A stretch of DNA of 64,000 nt from Phormidium ambiguum IAM M-71 (GTDB lineage: Bacteria > Cyanobacteriota > Cyanobacteriia > Cyanobacteriales > Aerosakkonemataceae): assembly GCF_001904725.1 (NCBI RefSeq), contig NZ_MRCE01000025.1:26903-90902 (forward strand), given 5' to 3'. A program made the translations under genes and the position numbers. This document shows positions 55,017 through 64,000 of this stretch, in pieces (the first letter of the stretch is position 1; each line of letters starts with the position of its first letter). Below the pieces are notes generated by a model. It did not search any database and was not told where the DNA came from. It saw nothing but the letters and a program-made list of their open reading frames with translations.

Positions 55017-55557
55017 AAGGTAGTAGTTTGGCGATATTTTTGGCATCGTCAATACCGCGATGATGGGTTCCTTCTAGTTCCATTCCTGTTAATTTTAATG
55101 CTTCTGCCATACCGTAAGGTTCAGATAATTCTTGGGTTTTACTGAACAATTTTTTGAGATTAATGTGAGGATAGCTAATGGGAAAAGGAACTTTGTGAAA
55201 CTTACTGTCTTGTTTAAATTGATTGTAGTCATAATCTCCCCAAGAACCAAAGACAGCATTTGGGTAGTTTGATAACCATTTTTGCAAAAGTAGAATTGCA
55301 TTTACATATCCCGGAGCTTGTTCAACCTGCGTTTGAGTAATCGAAGTGAGACTTGTACAGAAAGGAGTAAGAATAGGATAACGCACAGGTTTAACAAAAG
55401 TTTGAAACTCATCAACTATCATCAAAGTTTCTGCTTCTACCATCACGGCTCCAATTTCGATAATTTCCATTTTATGCCGTTTAATGCTTCCTTTATCGCA
55501 ACAAGTTGCTTCTAAATCGAGGACTAAAAAATAATCGTATTGATTTAAGTTCATCAT
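54973..55557 (-). CDS. DEDDh 3'-5' exonuclease
   Basis: 194 residues. DxE motif in DLEATCC (about residues 14-20), Asp in SWGDYDYNQF, and HRGIDDAKNIAKLL (HxxxxD) complete the DEDDh set. It resembles ERI-1/KapD-type RNA exonucleases. Substrate may be structured RNA. Convergent with and overlapping the DUF4336 gene. Confidence 0.88.
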   Translation of the reverse strand: MMNLNQYDYFLVLDLEATCCDKGSIKRHKMEIIEIGAVMVEAETLMIVDEFQTFVKPVRYPILTPFCTSLTSITQTQVEQAPGYVNAILLLQKWLSNYPNAVFGSWGDYDYNQFKQDSKFHKVPFPISYPHINLKKLFSKTQELSEPYGMAEALKLTGMELEGTHHRGIDDAKNIAKLLPFILGKQQILVVVDE

Positions 55558-55677
55558 TTACTCCTAACCTAATGTATTACAGTAATAATTAATTCTATTC
55601 CTTAAATGCTTGATGATATTGATAGTTGTTCCAAAAGGTCGTAAGCTGAAAACTTGTTACTTAAAAATCAGTCAAAC

Positions 55678-56079
55678 ATGGGACAATACGATCGCTTAAT
55701 CTTAATGGCAGAAGATGAACTGACTCAGTACAGCACTGATGCTCGGAAAATTGAAAAACTCCGCCAAAAAATTGGCATATCTGTCACCCCAGCCGAACAA
55801 AAGCAAGTCAAAGAAACATTACAAGCGGAAATGCCCACAGATTTTGTCAGTCAGTTGGTGGAAAAACAACGTCAGACTGTAGCTTTGCCATTCTGGGGTA
55901 TTGCAGGTTTGGGATTGCTGTTCGGTATTTCTCTCTCTCAACCTCTTGATTATATTGCGACTGTTGCAGGTGTTGCGATCGCCATTTCCGTGCAAAAATG
56001 GGGATGGCGATTGCAAGCTAAACGTTTAGTACTGCAAACTCTGGAAGATATCGAACAACGAACCCGTAAACCTGTTTAG
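55678..56079 (+). CDS. small membrane protein, hypothetical
   Basis: 133 residues from ATG 55678; the frame at 55654 is longer. The N-terminus is helical and charged (about 1-70), then two membrane helices (PFWGIAGLGLLFGISL and YIATVAGVAIAISV) and a basic tail. Not recognised. No operon partner. The 251-bp gap after it has no gene I can support. Confidence 0.65.
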   Translation: MGQYDRLILMAEDELTQYSTDARKIEKLRQKIGISVTPAEQKQVKETLQAEMPTDFVSQLVEKQRQTVALPFWGIAGLGLLFGISLSQPLDYIATVAGVAIAISVQKWGWRLQAKRLVLQTLEDIEQRTRKPV

Positions 56080-56330
56080 AAATTGTTATTACTCATCATA
56101 ATCACAACAGTTGGATGTAATTTATTCCTCAAAACTGTTGTAATATCCTCTCATTTTTTCGACAATCAAATTCAAATATTAATTCCCGACATATTCCTCA
56201 GTTGTTGATGAAAATATAAAAAATTACCTATGAATTTATTTTCTTGAGCGTACAAACAAAAAAACAGCGTTTTTCTAAAGTTTGGAAACACTACAATTTT
56301 AGAGTTGACAAGTAATTGGATGGAGTAAAC

Positions 56331-56996
56331 ATGGCAACTTATTTAATTACAGGTGCTAATCGAGGAATTGGTTACGAATACTGTCGCCAACTGCAACTCC
56401 GAGGTAATGTTGTAATTGCCGTTTGCCGGAGTGCTTCGGAAGAATTGCAGCAACTAGGCGTACAAATTGAAGAAGGAATTGATATTACCTCCGATGCTTC
56501 AGTTGCAGATTTACAAACTCGCTTGGGTGACACACAGATTGATGTATTGATTAACAATGCAGGAATCCTCAAGCGTGTCACATTAGAAGACTTGGATTTT
56601 GAGAGCATTAGAGAACAGTTTGAAGTGAATGCTTTGGGAACTTTACGAGTGATTCACGCCCTACTACCAAATCTCCATCCAGGCTCCAAAATTGCAATTA
56701 TGACTAGTCGGATGGGTTCAATTGGTGACAATACCTCTGGTAGTTCCTACGGTTATCGAATGTCGAAAGTAGCATTATCAATGGCAGGCAAATCGCTGTC
56801 TCATGACTTGAAACCGCGTGGAATTGCAGTAGCGATACTGCATCCCGGTTTAGTGCAAACCCGCATGACCAATTTTACATCTGGTGGCATTACGCCGGAG
56901 GAATCAGTAAAGGGATTATTGCAGCGAATTGATGAGTTAACGCTGGAGAATACAGGCACTTTTTGGCACGCAAATGGCGAGGTGTTGCCTTGGTAG
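56331..56996 (+). CDS. short-chain dehydrogenase/reductase
   Basis: 221 residues from ATG 56331, GGAG just upstream. Rossmann motif TGANRGIG (near residue 7-14), NNAG (about 81), catalytic Tyr and Lys in YGYRMSKVA, and HPGLVQTRM. Probably NAD(P)-dependent. C-factor-like SDR. Substrate unknown. Confidence 0.9.
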   Translation: MATYLITGANRGIGYEYCRQLQLRGNVVIAVCRSASEELQQLGVQIEEGIDITSDASVADLQTRLGDTQIDVLINNAGILKRVTLEDLDFESIREQFEVNALGTLRVIHALLPNLHPGSKIAIMTSRMGSIGDNTSGSSYGYRMSKVALSMAGKSLSHDLKPRGIAVAILHPGLVQTRMTNFTSGGITPEESVKGLLQRIDELTLENTGTFWHANGEVLPW

Positions 56997-57289
56997 GCGC
57001 GTCCTTTGATAAAAAGTAAACCTGATACTTTTCTAAAATGTTTGCTTTATAAGGAACCCCAGTCCCTACTCCCCAGTCGCCTTGCACCAGGCTTTTCTAC
57101 CACGAGTACGGGAGAGTCAATTTTTTGAGCAGCTTTGTATCCAGGTGCTTGTTTACCTAACTTAAGGTTGTTTCAAAATCTGATGGCGCGAAAGTAGTAT
57201 TAACTCAAGGAAGCGTTGACAATAGGATTTTGGTAACAAAGCCCTCTCAACTACCTCGACAACTCTAAACCTACTCTGTGGAGTCCTCC

Positions 57290-57598
57290 ATGCCCTCTGA
57301 AACCAGCCCAGTCCAACCCGCAGTCCTACTCACCATTATTGCTGAAACAGTTCTAAAAGATGCTATTGTCAGTTTGTTTAAAAGCAATGATGTAAGCGGT
57401 TACACAATTAATCAAGTGCAGGGCGAAGGTAGCCACGGTAAACGCTTAGGAGACATAGCAGGCTACAACACAAATATTGAAATCAAAACCATTGTGTCAC
57501 TAGAAGTATCTGATTCTATCTTTTCGTCTATCAAAGACTATCAGGGTAAGCACGCTTTGATTGCCTTCCGGCAGAATGTAGAAGCCTTGGTTAATTAA
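57290..57598 (+). CDS. PII-like protein
   Basis: 102 residues from ATG 57290, with GGAG 6 nt upstream. Appears a PII-superfamily (SbtB/DUF-type) trimer fold: ETVLKDAIVSLFKSNDVSGYTINQVQGEG includes the T-loop start, then the C-terminal ferredoxin-like strands. Known relatives bind cAMP, AMP or ADP and tune bicarbonate transport. No sbtA in the window. 57000-57289 has an STRR but no gene. Confidence 0.65.
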   Translation: MPSETSPVQPAVLLTIIAETVLKDAIVSLFKSNDVSGYTINQVQGEGSHGKRLGDIAGYNTNIEIKTIVSLEVSDSIFSSIKDYQGKHALIAFRQNVEALVN

Positions 57599-57681
57599 CC
57601 TGGTTGGTGTAGCTTTTCATTCATTTCCCCGCGCCAAAGCTGAATTATTTGTTTGCTGAAATGAAAGCTCTTATAAACCGC

Positions 57682-57714
57682 AGATACCCGACTTCTTAGA
57701 GAAGTCGGGTATCT
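57682..57714. terminator. perfect hairpin between convergent genes
   Basis: AGATACCCGACTTC pairs with GAAGTCGGGTATCT, 14 bp stem. Between the PII-like stop and the helicase stop, so a bidirectional terminator is likely. The consensus is also a common cyanobacterial repeat. Confidence 0.65.
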
Positions 57715-57744
57715 CGCCCTAACTAGGTGGCAATCGCTAGGGGT

Positions 57745-59034
57745 TTAAGCAGTGTGCAGCTTTTTACGAGCGCGACCTGGTGCGGCGGGCTTCTTGTTGC
57801 GGGTGGGTGCGGATGGTGTCGGGGACTTTGCCTGGTTACTGCGACGTTGATTCGATCGCTTCGGCTTCGGTTGCTCTGCATTAGATTGGACAATTGATGT
57901 TGGCTCATACCCTGGAACCACTAATTTGGTAAGGGTTTGATTGAGCAACCGTTCGATGTCCTTCAGGAAGGGATATTCATCTTCACAGACTAGGGAAACT
58001 GCTCGTCCAACATTTCCAGCGCGACCTGTGCGACCGATGCGATGCACGTAGTCTTCAGGTACGTTGGGTAGTTCAAAGTTCACCACATAAGGAAGTTGGT
58101 CGATATCTAAACCCCGTGATGCTACATCGGTAGCGACTAATACTCGCACTTTCCCTTGCTTAAAGTCTTGCAGCGCACGGGTGCGGGCTGCCTGACTTTT
58201 GTTGCCATGAATTGCGGTGCTTTTCAGCCCATCTTGAGCAAGCTGCTCGGCTAAACGGTTGGCTCCGTGTTTCGTGCGGGTGAAAACCAATACCTGTTTC
58301 CAATTGTGGAACCCGATCATATAAGAAAGGAGTTCTCGTTTGCGCTTACTATCGACAGGATGAACCACCTGTTCCACCTGCTCGGCGGCAGTATTGCGGG
58401 GAGCCACTTCAATCTGGATTGGAGATTTCAGCAGAGTGCTGGCAAGCTGCTGGATTTCTTTAGAGAAAGTGGCAGAAAACATCAGCGTTTGCCGAGATTG
58501 AGGCAGTTTCGCCAAAATTTTACGGATGTCGTGGATGAAGCCCATGTCTAACATTCGATCGCATTCATCCAACACTAGTATCTCTACGTGGGATAAATCT
58601 ACGGTCTTTTGCCCAACGTGGTCGAGCAAACGTCCGGGCGTAGCGACCAAAATATCAATTCCCCGACGCAGCATTTGAACTTGCGGTACAATTCCGACAC
58701 CGCCATAGACAACTGCCGATCGCAAAGACAAGTATTTACCATAAGTTTTAACGCTATCGTTAACTTGATCTGCCAGTTCGCGGGTCGGAGTGAGGATGAG
58801 GGCGCGAGGCGTGCGATGTTGTACCTTGTTAGGATTGGTGGTGCCCAAAAGTTGCAGTAGCGGTAGGGTAAAGCCAGCAGTCTTTCCCGTTCCAGTTTGG
58901 GCACTGGCGAAAACGTCTTGTCCTTGCAGAATGGCGGGAATTGCTTGCTGCTGAATGGGGGTTGGCTCTGTGTAGCCAGAGTCAGCAACAGCACGAAGCA
59001 GGACGGTGGAAAGACCGAGGTTACGAAATGTCAT
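57745..59034 (-). CDS. DEAD-box RNA helicase
   Basis: 429 residues. Q-motif [26 protein letters not shown], motif [20 protein letters not shown] (DECD not DEAD), [16 protein letters not shown]. The basic tail ([14 protein letters not shown]) is RhlE-like. It likely unwinds structured RNA and may be cold- or stress-responsive. No operon partner. Confidence 0.92.
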   Translation of the reverse strand: MTFRNLGLSTVLLRAVADSGYTEPTPIQQQAIPAILQGQDVFASAQTGTGKTAGFTLPLLQLLGTTNPNKVQHRTPRALILTPTRELADQVNDSVKTYGKYLSLRSAVVYGGVGIVPQVQMLRRGIDILVATPGRLLDHVGQKTVDLSHVEILVLDECDRMLDMGFIHDIRKILAKLPQSRQTLMFSATFSKEIQQLASTLLKSPIQIEVAPRNTAAEQVEQVVHPVDSKRKRELLSYMIGFHNWKQVLVFTRTKHGANRLAEQLAQDGLKSTAIHGNKSQAARTRALQDFKQGKVRVLVATDVASRGLDIDQLPYVVNFELPNVPEDYVHRIGRTGRAGNVGRAVSLVCEDEYPFLKDIERLLNQTLTKLVVPGYEPTSIVQSNAEQPKPKRSNQRRSNQAKSPTPSAPTRNKKPAAPGRARKKLHTA

Positions 59035-59295
59035 TGATGTAGTTACTCCTAGTGGTGCCCCTATCCCAAATCAAATACCTGGGGCCAGTCTAAGAGCAGG
59101 AAATTTATGTTTCAGTGGGATGGCTTGAATCAGCTTTTCTCCAATGCGCCAGTAACAGACCGGAATGTAGTGGCAGATATTGATTTTAACAGGAATTATG
59201 ACTTTTAGAGATTAGGTTTTTTAGAGCCAGCCCATTGAGGTGTTGGCAGGGTATAGAGTTTCCCGATCTGTGTATGAGTTGAAGTTGCTCGTTAA

Positions 59296-59499
59296 ATGCT
59301 TTCAATTCTAGAATCTAAACTGATGATCGCTTGTTTTCTGTACCTCTTAAAAGATATGACTGTGGGTTCGGTTGTCAAAGCTGAGTTATTCTATGGTGCG
59401 CTGCGGAGTAACAACCTAACTCGAACTCTGCAACAGCAACAAGAATTTCTAAGAGATGTGATTGCACTAAGTAAAAACTTTAAAGGAGCTATTAGTTGA
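59296..59499 (+). pseudogene. vapC (PIN toxin) remnant
   Basis: 67 residues. VGSVVKAELFYGALRSNNLTRTLQQQQEFL matches the central segment of VapC PIN-domain toxins, but the N-terminal active-site DTN region and the C-terminal half are lost. The frame ends inside the downstream convergent gene region (59467-59499). No antitoxin is next to it. A decayed toxin relic. Confidence 0.75.
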
Positions 59500-60339
59500 C
59501 TCCCATTCCTTAATTTGCTTATATAGGGAGGTTTCACAAAATAAATCACGATCGTAAGCTAGTCTTAATATTTTTTCGATTTTTTCACGATCTAATTCTT
59601 TAGCGTTTAGCGTACCAAATATTTTGCGAAGTCCTAGGGCAAGAATCTCAATTAAGTCATGTCCACAGCATACATGCCAGAGATCATGCGAAGGATCTAT
59701 CAATTTCATAACTAAATTCTCAACATCTTGATTCGTAAGCTTAGAAAGCTTATTACTATTAGAACTTGTTCTTAAAATCTGAAGAAATTTGATATAATTT
59801 ACAGTTAGTGTTTTATAGTCAATAAAACTACTGAAATTTAAATCTTCAAACTTTAAAGATAAATTATGTTCTAGGGAAGTCCATCTCAAATAACCTATTT
59901 GCTTCCCTACCTCTAATACTATTAAAATAGGTTCTTTTGATAGGGAATCAATCTTATCCCTAGAACCAAAGCAGTTTAGGAAACGATCGAGAGATCTTGA
60001 TTTTAATATCATGCATTCTAAGTCGTGAACGTCTGTTTTAAATAAATTTTTACTTGTGATTTTTATACCTTTCAACAAATCAAAATCTGAATCAACTATA
60101 GCTAACACTCCGACAAAATTATCTTTCTCAAGAATCTCCAAAACTTGAATAGAGTTTTCTTTATTATGGGCTGCAATTATTTGACAATTATCTTCAGCTA
60201 TGAATTTACCGTATACTTCAGCATCACTTACGTGACCTTCTACAATAAGAAAGCACATTGATGCGTTGTTGGTACGTCTCATACGAATATCATTAGCTAT
60301 AGTGTCAGGTGTTTGATAAATGGTCATAGAATTGAGCAT
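59467..60339 (-). CDS. AriB-like DUF4435 TOPRIM protein (PARIS)
   Basis: 290 residues. DUF4435 signature: FLIVEGHVSDAEVYGKF (conserved Glu) and GVLAIVDSDFDLL (Asp cluster), a TOPRIM-type site. A helical C-terminus includes DLWHVCCGHDLIEILALGLRK. Directly follows the AAA gene, with two bases between stop and start. In PARIS this protein is the toxic nuclease released on phage sensing. Overlaps the vapC remnant end. Confidence 0.82.
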   Translation of the reverse strand: MLNSMTIYQTPDTIANDIRMRRTNNASMCFLIVEGHVSDAEVYGKFIAEDNCQIIAAHNKENSIQVLEILEKDNFVGVLAIVDSDFDLLKGIKITSKNLFKTDVHDLECMILKSRSLDRFLNCFGSRDKIDSLSKEPILIVLEVGKQIGYLRWTSLEHNLSLKFEDLNFSSFIDYKTLTVNYIKFLQILRTSSNSNKLSKLTNQDVENLVMKLIDPSHDLWHVCCGHDLIEILALGLRKIFGTLNAKELDREKIEKILRLAYDRDLFCETSLYKQIKEWESTNSSFKVFT

Positions 60340-60341
60340 AA

Positions 60342-61697
60342 TTATGGTCCCTTAAGCTCAACTGTTAAATCCCAACGATTATTAATAATTTGAGGGGAAT
60401 GTGTTGCAAGCAATAGATCAAACTCGGTAAGTTCTGTAATTCTTTTCATGTCTTTTAGAAATGCGACTTGCCAAGCGACATGAAGGGAAAGTTCAGGTTC
60501 ATCGATTAAAATCAAGGAACCTGGCTTAATTTTGAACAGCAATTCATAAAGAAGAACTAGCTGATGTTGTTCACCAGATGATAAATTTTCAACAGGAAAA
60601 GGGTTTTCATCTAAAGTTGAAAACATAAATCCTCTATTCTTATCAATTTTTAATTTTTTATAGGTAAAATGAGATTCTATAATTTCTCTAAACAAATCTA
60701 TCTTGTTCGCTATTTCATCAAATACACCAAGCTTTTGTTCTACATCTTTAAAGTAAACTGATAAAACTTTTGCATAATCTGATAAGAAGGGTTTACTTAA
60801 TTTTCTGCTTTTAAGGATTTGAAAATCCACATTTTCTTCTTTATCAAGAAGACCTGCTTCCATAAGTCTGAATCGACTTTTTTCTAATCCTTCTAATTTG
60901 CTAGATATCACATTTATATCTTCAAAATTCTTTGAATCGGAGCCTTGCTCAAGTAACCTAAATGGAAATGTTCTATCCAAAGACTGCGATAAAGAAGCAT
61001 ATTCGCTTTCTTTTTCTTTAATAGCTTCTATGATTTCTTGAGAGTATTTGGAAACTGCTAGGACTACTGAATTTCTTTCTCTTCTCATATCTCTACGCAC
61101 ATTTATAGGTTCAGGAAGAACATATAAGCGCTGCGTTTGAATAAAATAAACATTAACTGTTTTTCTAAGTTCATCCCACTCGCTTGATTGCTTATCTCTA
61201 CTAATAGGTATCTCAGCATATGAGTAATTTTCTTTGTATCTCCTAATCACTTCTTCTGCAAGTAAAATTTCCCCATCACGTATATCCATCCATCTATCAT
61301 GGGAGACTTGTTCAAGATGAGGAACCCTACGTGCAATAGACTCAGCTATTATAATACTTTTATCTGAAGCCAAATTAATTTCTTTTGTTTCCACTCCTGG
61401 CTTAATAATCTTCAAAGTTAAATCTGTTTCCTTACTGTTTCTTTTTACTTTCTTTGGCTTGAAGTCTTTATTGATTATTAAAATTGTTTCGTCATGCATT
61501 TCTATAATTAGTTGTTTAAATGGAATAGATAATAATTCAGAGTATTTTGCATTAAAAAGTCCATCAATCAATCTTAAGAGGGCTGTTTTTCCAAAACCAT
61601 TTGGACCATGAATAATAGTTATTTTATCTTCTTTAATTAAAATTGAATGATTAAAAATGCCAAACAACTGTTCAACTGAAATCTTTTTTATGTTCAT
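60342..61697 (-). CDS. AriA-like AAA-15 ATPase (PARIS)
   Basis: 451 residues. Walker A IHGPNGFGKTALLRLIDGLF (near residue 28-47), a signature LSSGEQHQL (about 362), Walker B SLILIDEPELSLH and H-switch ATHSPQIINN close the C-terminal half. The middle is a coiled-coil insert. This is the sensor part of PARIS in known systems. The operon pair is AT-rich and lies beside a broken toxin gene, suggesting acquired defence genes. Confidence 0.85.
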   Translation of the reverse strand: MNIKKISVEQLFGIFNHSILIKEDKITIIHGPNGFGKTALLRLIDGLFNAKYSELLSIPFKQLIIEMHDETILIINKDFKPKKVKRNSKETDLTLKIIKPGVETKEINLASDKSIIIAESIARRVPHLEQVSHDRWMDIRDGEILLAEEVIRRYKENYSYAEIPISRDKQSSEWDELRKTVNVYFIQTQRLYVLPEPINVRRDMRRERNSVVLAVSKYSQEIIEAIKEKESEYASLSQSLDRTFPFRLLEQGSDSKNFEDINVISSKLEGLEKSRFRLMEAGLLDKEENVDFQILKSRKLSKPFLSDYAKVLSVYFKDVEQKLGVFDEIANKIDLFREIIESHFTYKKLKIDKNRGFMFSTLDENPFPVENLSSGEQHQLVLLYELLFKIKPGSLILIDEPELSLHVAWQVAFLKDMKRITELTEFDLLLATHSPQIINNRWDLTVELKGP

Positions 61698-61809
61698 GAT
61701 TAAAGCTCAATAATTCTCTTACCTACATTCTGTTTACATTGTCACAAACACATTACTATCCATGTTACAGGAAGCGCGATCGCACTTTCCTAACAACCCA
61801 AGAAAAGTA

Positions 61810-62076
61810 CTATTTCGACTTCCGTTTCGACTTAGGCGGCGTTCGATGTGCGCCAAAGTATTTTTCACTACGGTAACGTAACCATACCCTCAACTCCTGG
61901 GGAATCAGATCTTTTTGTTCTTTAGTCAGCGTGTTGTAAAGGGCTAATGCTCGCTCTCTTTCTCCGCGACAAGCTGCATTGTTGTGAGCATCCCAATAAC
62001 TGCGGGCTACCCGAATTCGCCGACAAACTTCCTTAACAAGAGCTTCTCCCGTGCGTGGTTCTTCTGACTTTGCCAT
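61810..62076 (-). CDS. small basic hypothetical protein
   Basis: 88 residues. Contains EALVKEVCRRIRVARSYWDAHNNAACRGERERALALYNTLTKEQKDLIP and a Lys/Arg-rich tail (PPKSKRKSK). No recognised domain, no signal peptide. 57 bp from the ABC transporter gene on the same strand and probably downstream in that transcript. I cannot assign a function. Confidence 0.6.
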   Translation of the reverse strand: MAKSEEPRTGEALVKEVCRRIRVARSYWDAHNNAACRGERERALALYNTLTKEQKDLIPQELRVWLRYRSEKYFGAHRTPPKSKRKSK

Positions 62077-62133
62077 ACTTCAATTTTTCTTACTGGTGAG
62101 GAAAGGAAACAAACTGACTCTTATGTACAATTA

Positions 62134-63876
62134 TCAAGTGGTTGATGGAAGTTCAAACAACTGTGGCTGTTCTTTGGCAATAGATACAGGTTGTTTAATC
62201 TGCCAGGTTTTTTCCTGAGACAGTTCTAGCAAAGACTGATGGTAAGAAACCAGTGTAGAGCGATGCCCGACACTTAAAAAAGTAGTTCCTTTTTCCTGCA
62301 AATGTTGATATAACCGTTCCTCATTAGCAATATCTAAGGCGCTGGTTGCTTCGTCCAGAATCGCGTACTTGGGCTGGTTCAGGAGCAACCGAGCGAAAGT
62401 TAGCCGTTGTTGTTCGCCCAATGAGAGGACATCCGCCCAATCTTGTTCGGCATCAAAGCCACCAAACCGTTCGTCTAAACCTGCTAAATTAACTTGTTCG
62501 AGAACTTGCTTTAAGTGTTCGTCCTTAACTTCGAGATGGGTGTTGGGATAAAGCAGTTGATCGCGCAGAGTACCCAGTACCATGTAAGGACGCTGTGGTA
62601 AAAATAGGATTTGGTCAGATGTGGGGCGAATAATTTTACCTGTACCAGAATTCCAGAGTCCTGCGATCGCTCTTAGCAAGGAACTCTTGCCGCAACCACT
62701 CGGTCCCATCACCAAAAGTCCTTGTCCGGCAGGGATTTCGATCGACAAATCTTCTACCAACGTCCGCTGATAATTGGGAGTTTGCAAGCTCAAGTTTTCG
62801 ATCGCCAACCGCATTTCCTCAACCGTTTCAATCTTTGGCTTTTGCTCCTCGGATACTTTATCTGCTTCTGTTTGTTCTAAAAACTGAGCAAAGGTATAGA
62901 GACGATTAATTCCAGCACCAAAAGTGGTCAATTGTTGGAAACGGGCAACAACAACATTGAGCGAGAAAAAGACCCGAATAAAAGCTCCCTGCGCTTCGGA
63001 AACTTTACCCACCTCCATCTCTCCAGCAAAAATCGCAGGTGCAACAACTAAAGCAGGCAGAATAAAAGGGATGAACTCATAAGCATTCGTGACCATATTT
63101 AAGTTCAATTCCCAAACCAACAGCCGTTTAACATTCTCAAATACTTCTAAAAACCGATGTTTAACCTGATTCGACTCTTGCTCCTCTCCTCGGTAAAAAG
63201 CGATCGCTTCCGCATTTTCCCGAATCCGCACTAAACTAAAACGAAGATTCGCTTCTTTTTTGAGTTGTTCAAAGTTAAGTCGGACAAGCGGCTTACCAAA
63301 GACAAACGTTGTTACCAAAGTTCCTATCAGTGCATACAACACTAGAAAAAATACCAGGGGTTTAGAAATGCCCCACAGCACGCTGCTGAAAGCAATCACC
63401 GACAGAACAGATTCCACTAACACCAGCAAAAATGTAAGTGATTCTTGGGTAAAACTTCTAACATCCTCAGCAATACGTTGATCCGGGTTATCAATATCAG
63501 TCTCTAAAATATGCAGGTTGTAATAAGCACGGTTATGAAAGTAATTATCTACAAATCGATGAGTAAGCCATTTGCGCCATTGCAAACTAAGGCGATCGCG
63601 CAGATATGTATAACCCGCGAGTAATGGTGCATAGATTACCAGCACACTAATAAAAACGATTACCGTTTGCCAAAAACGGCTTTCATCTTGGGCTGAGAGT
63701 GATGAAATTAGCACGCCTCGCTTGTTGTTGAGTACGACGCTCAACCCCGTATACGCCAGCAGGAACAGCACAACCCCCAAAAGTAAACCTCTAGCTTGCC
63801 ATTTCTCATCCCCTGACCAGTAGGATTTGGCGATCGTCCAAAATTGCTGCACTACATTAAAATTCAATCGATCCAT
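62134..63876 (-). CDS. SbmA/BacA-type ABC transporter (ATPase + permease)
   Basis: 580 residues from ATG 63876 (AAGGA further upstream); the longer frame to 63960 adds an unlikely leader. ABC_membrane_2 N-terminus (about 20-330) has six helices and the EFIPFILPALVVAP segment. The ATPase has MGPSGCGKSSLLRAIAGLW, LSLGEQQRLTFARLL and YAILDEATSALD, all intact. Homologues such as SbmA or BacA move peptides or bleomycin-like drugs, or vitamin B12 in Mycobacterium. The adjacent 88-residue gene follows it. Confidence 0.9.
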   Translation of the reverse strand: MDRLNFNVVQQFWTIAKSYWSGDEKWQARGLLLGVVLFLLAYTGLSVVLNNKRGVLISSLSAQDESRFWQTVIVFISVLVIYAPLLAGYTYLRDRLSLQWRKWLTHRFVDNYFHNRAYYNLHILETDIDNPDQRIAEDVRSFTQESLTFLLVLVESVLSVIAFSSVLWGISKPLVFFLVLYALIGTLVTTFVFGKPLVRLNFEQLKKEANLRFSLVRIRENAEAIAFYRGEEQESNQVKHRFLEVFENVKRLLVWELNLNMVTNAYEFIPFILPALVVAPAIFAGEMEVGKVSEAQGAFIRVFFSLNVVVARFQQLTTFGAGINRLYTFAQFLEQTEADKVSEEQKPKIETVEEMRLAIENLSLQTPNYQRTLVEDLSIEIPAGQGLLVMGPSGCGKSSLLRAIAGLWNSGTGKIIRPTSDQILFLPQRPYMVLGTLRDQLLYPNTHLEVKDEHLKQVLEQVNLAGLDERFGGFDAEQDWADVLSLGEQQRLTFARLLLNQPKYAILDEATSALDIANEERLYQHLQEKGTTFLSVGHRSTLVSYHQSLLELSQEKTWQIKQPVSIAKEQPQLFELPSTT

Positions 63877-64000
63877 CGGCTTATTTTCCTTACTCAGTCT
63901 GCCAGGAGATACAGCGCTTTGCGCTGTTAAGAGGTACAATAGCAACAACGAGCAAACCAATTTCTTAAATGTTGAGGATTGATTAAATGGAGAGCAACTG

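Noticed and set aside
57060..57240. Short minus-strand reading frame with APGYKAAQ-like text
   Set aside because: No start, not conserved to my knowledge; too short and interrupted by stops.

Overview
The window looks like chromosomal DNA of a filamentous, non-marine cyanobacterium of the Oscillatoriales/Coleofasciculales kind. Evidence: many HIP1 octamers (GCGATCGC), AT-rich sequence, short tandem heptamer repeats and GC-rich palindromic intergenic repeats, and cyanobacterial families (KGK, DUF928, DUF1822, CHASE2-CHAT, COP23, GH100 invertase, DUF4336, TPR-CHAT, filamentous-haemagglutinin N-terminal exoproteins). No rRNA, tRNA, CRISPR array or complete insertion sequence was seen. Genus and species cannot be fixed from this sequence alone.

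Layout. 0.2-9.5 kb: a MarR-MFS pair, a PaiB-like flavoprotein, a MscS channel, a dynamin-like GTPase, two KGK proteins, an HNH nuclease and a PhnD-like lipoprotein. 9.8-14 kb: a sensor kinase and a PAS-GGDEF-EAL protein. 14.2-24.6 kb: transport and stress or metabolic genes (DHA2-like MFS, AI-2E-type membrane protein, aldo/keto reductase, 2OG-Fe(II) oxygenase, MarR/EamA divergon with palindromic operators, MsrB, methyltransferase, acetyltransferase). 24.7-27.4 kb: a TPR-CHAT protease.

27.6-35.7 kb is the most unusual region. It is an exported-protein island with tandem secreted paralogues, a 49-residue peptide, a secreted EndoU nuclease followed by a MafI-like immunity gene, a TpsA-type haemagglutinin, two RTX repeat proteins and a free-standing MshEN-like protein. 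Five of these genes are preceded by the same bipartite motif, GCATAAAC then ACCCGC with an invariant 18-nt start-to-start distance. I found no full copy elsewhere in the window.

35.8-42.4 kb encodes a sigma-70-like factor translationally coupled to a DUF1822 protein, then a membrane CHAT-CHASE2 protein and a DUF928 secreted protein. 42.6-53 kb carries a GST, a pentapeptide protein, an Rpn-family nuclease flanked by a 120-bp direct repeat that duplicates the 3' end of the neighbouring acetyltransferase gene, an invertase, and a COP23 / protease-WD40 / TPR-CHAT run. 53-64 kb holds house genes (DUF4336, exonuclease, SDR, PII-like, DEAD-box helicase), a PARIS-like defence pair (AAA-15 ATPase plus DUF4435 TOPRIM protein) abutting a broken vapC remnant, and an SbmA/BacA-type ABC transporter.

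Working together: three CHAT proteases, a dedicated sigma-like factor, surface sensors and exoproteins suggest an envelope-located signalling and contact-dependent programme. The conserved motif plus the EndoU/immunity pair suggests co-expression of exported effectors. These links are inference.
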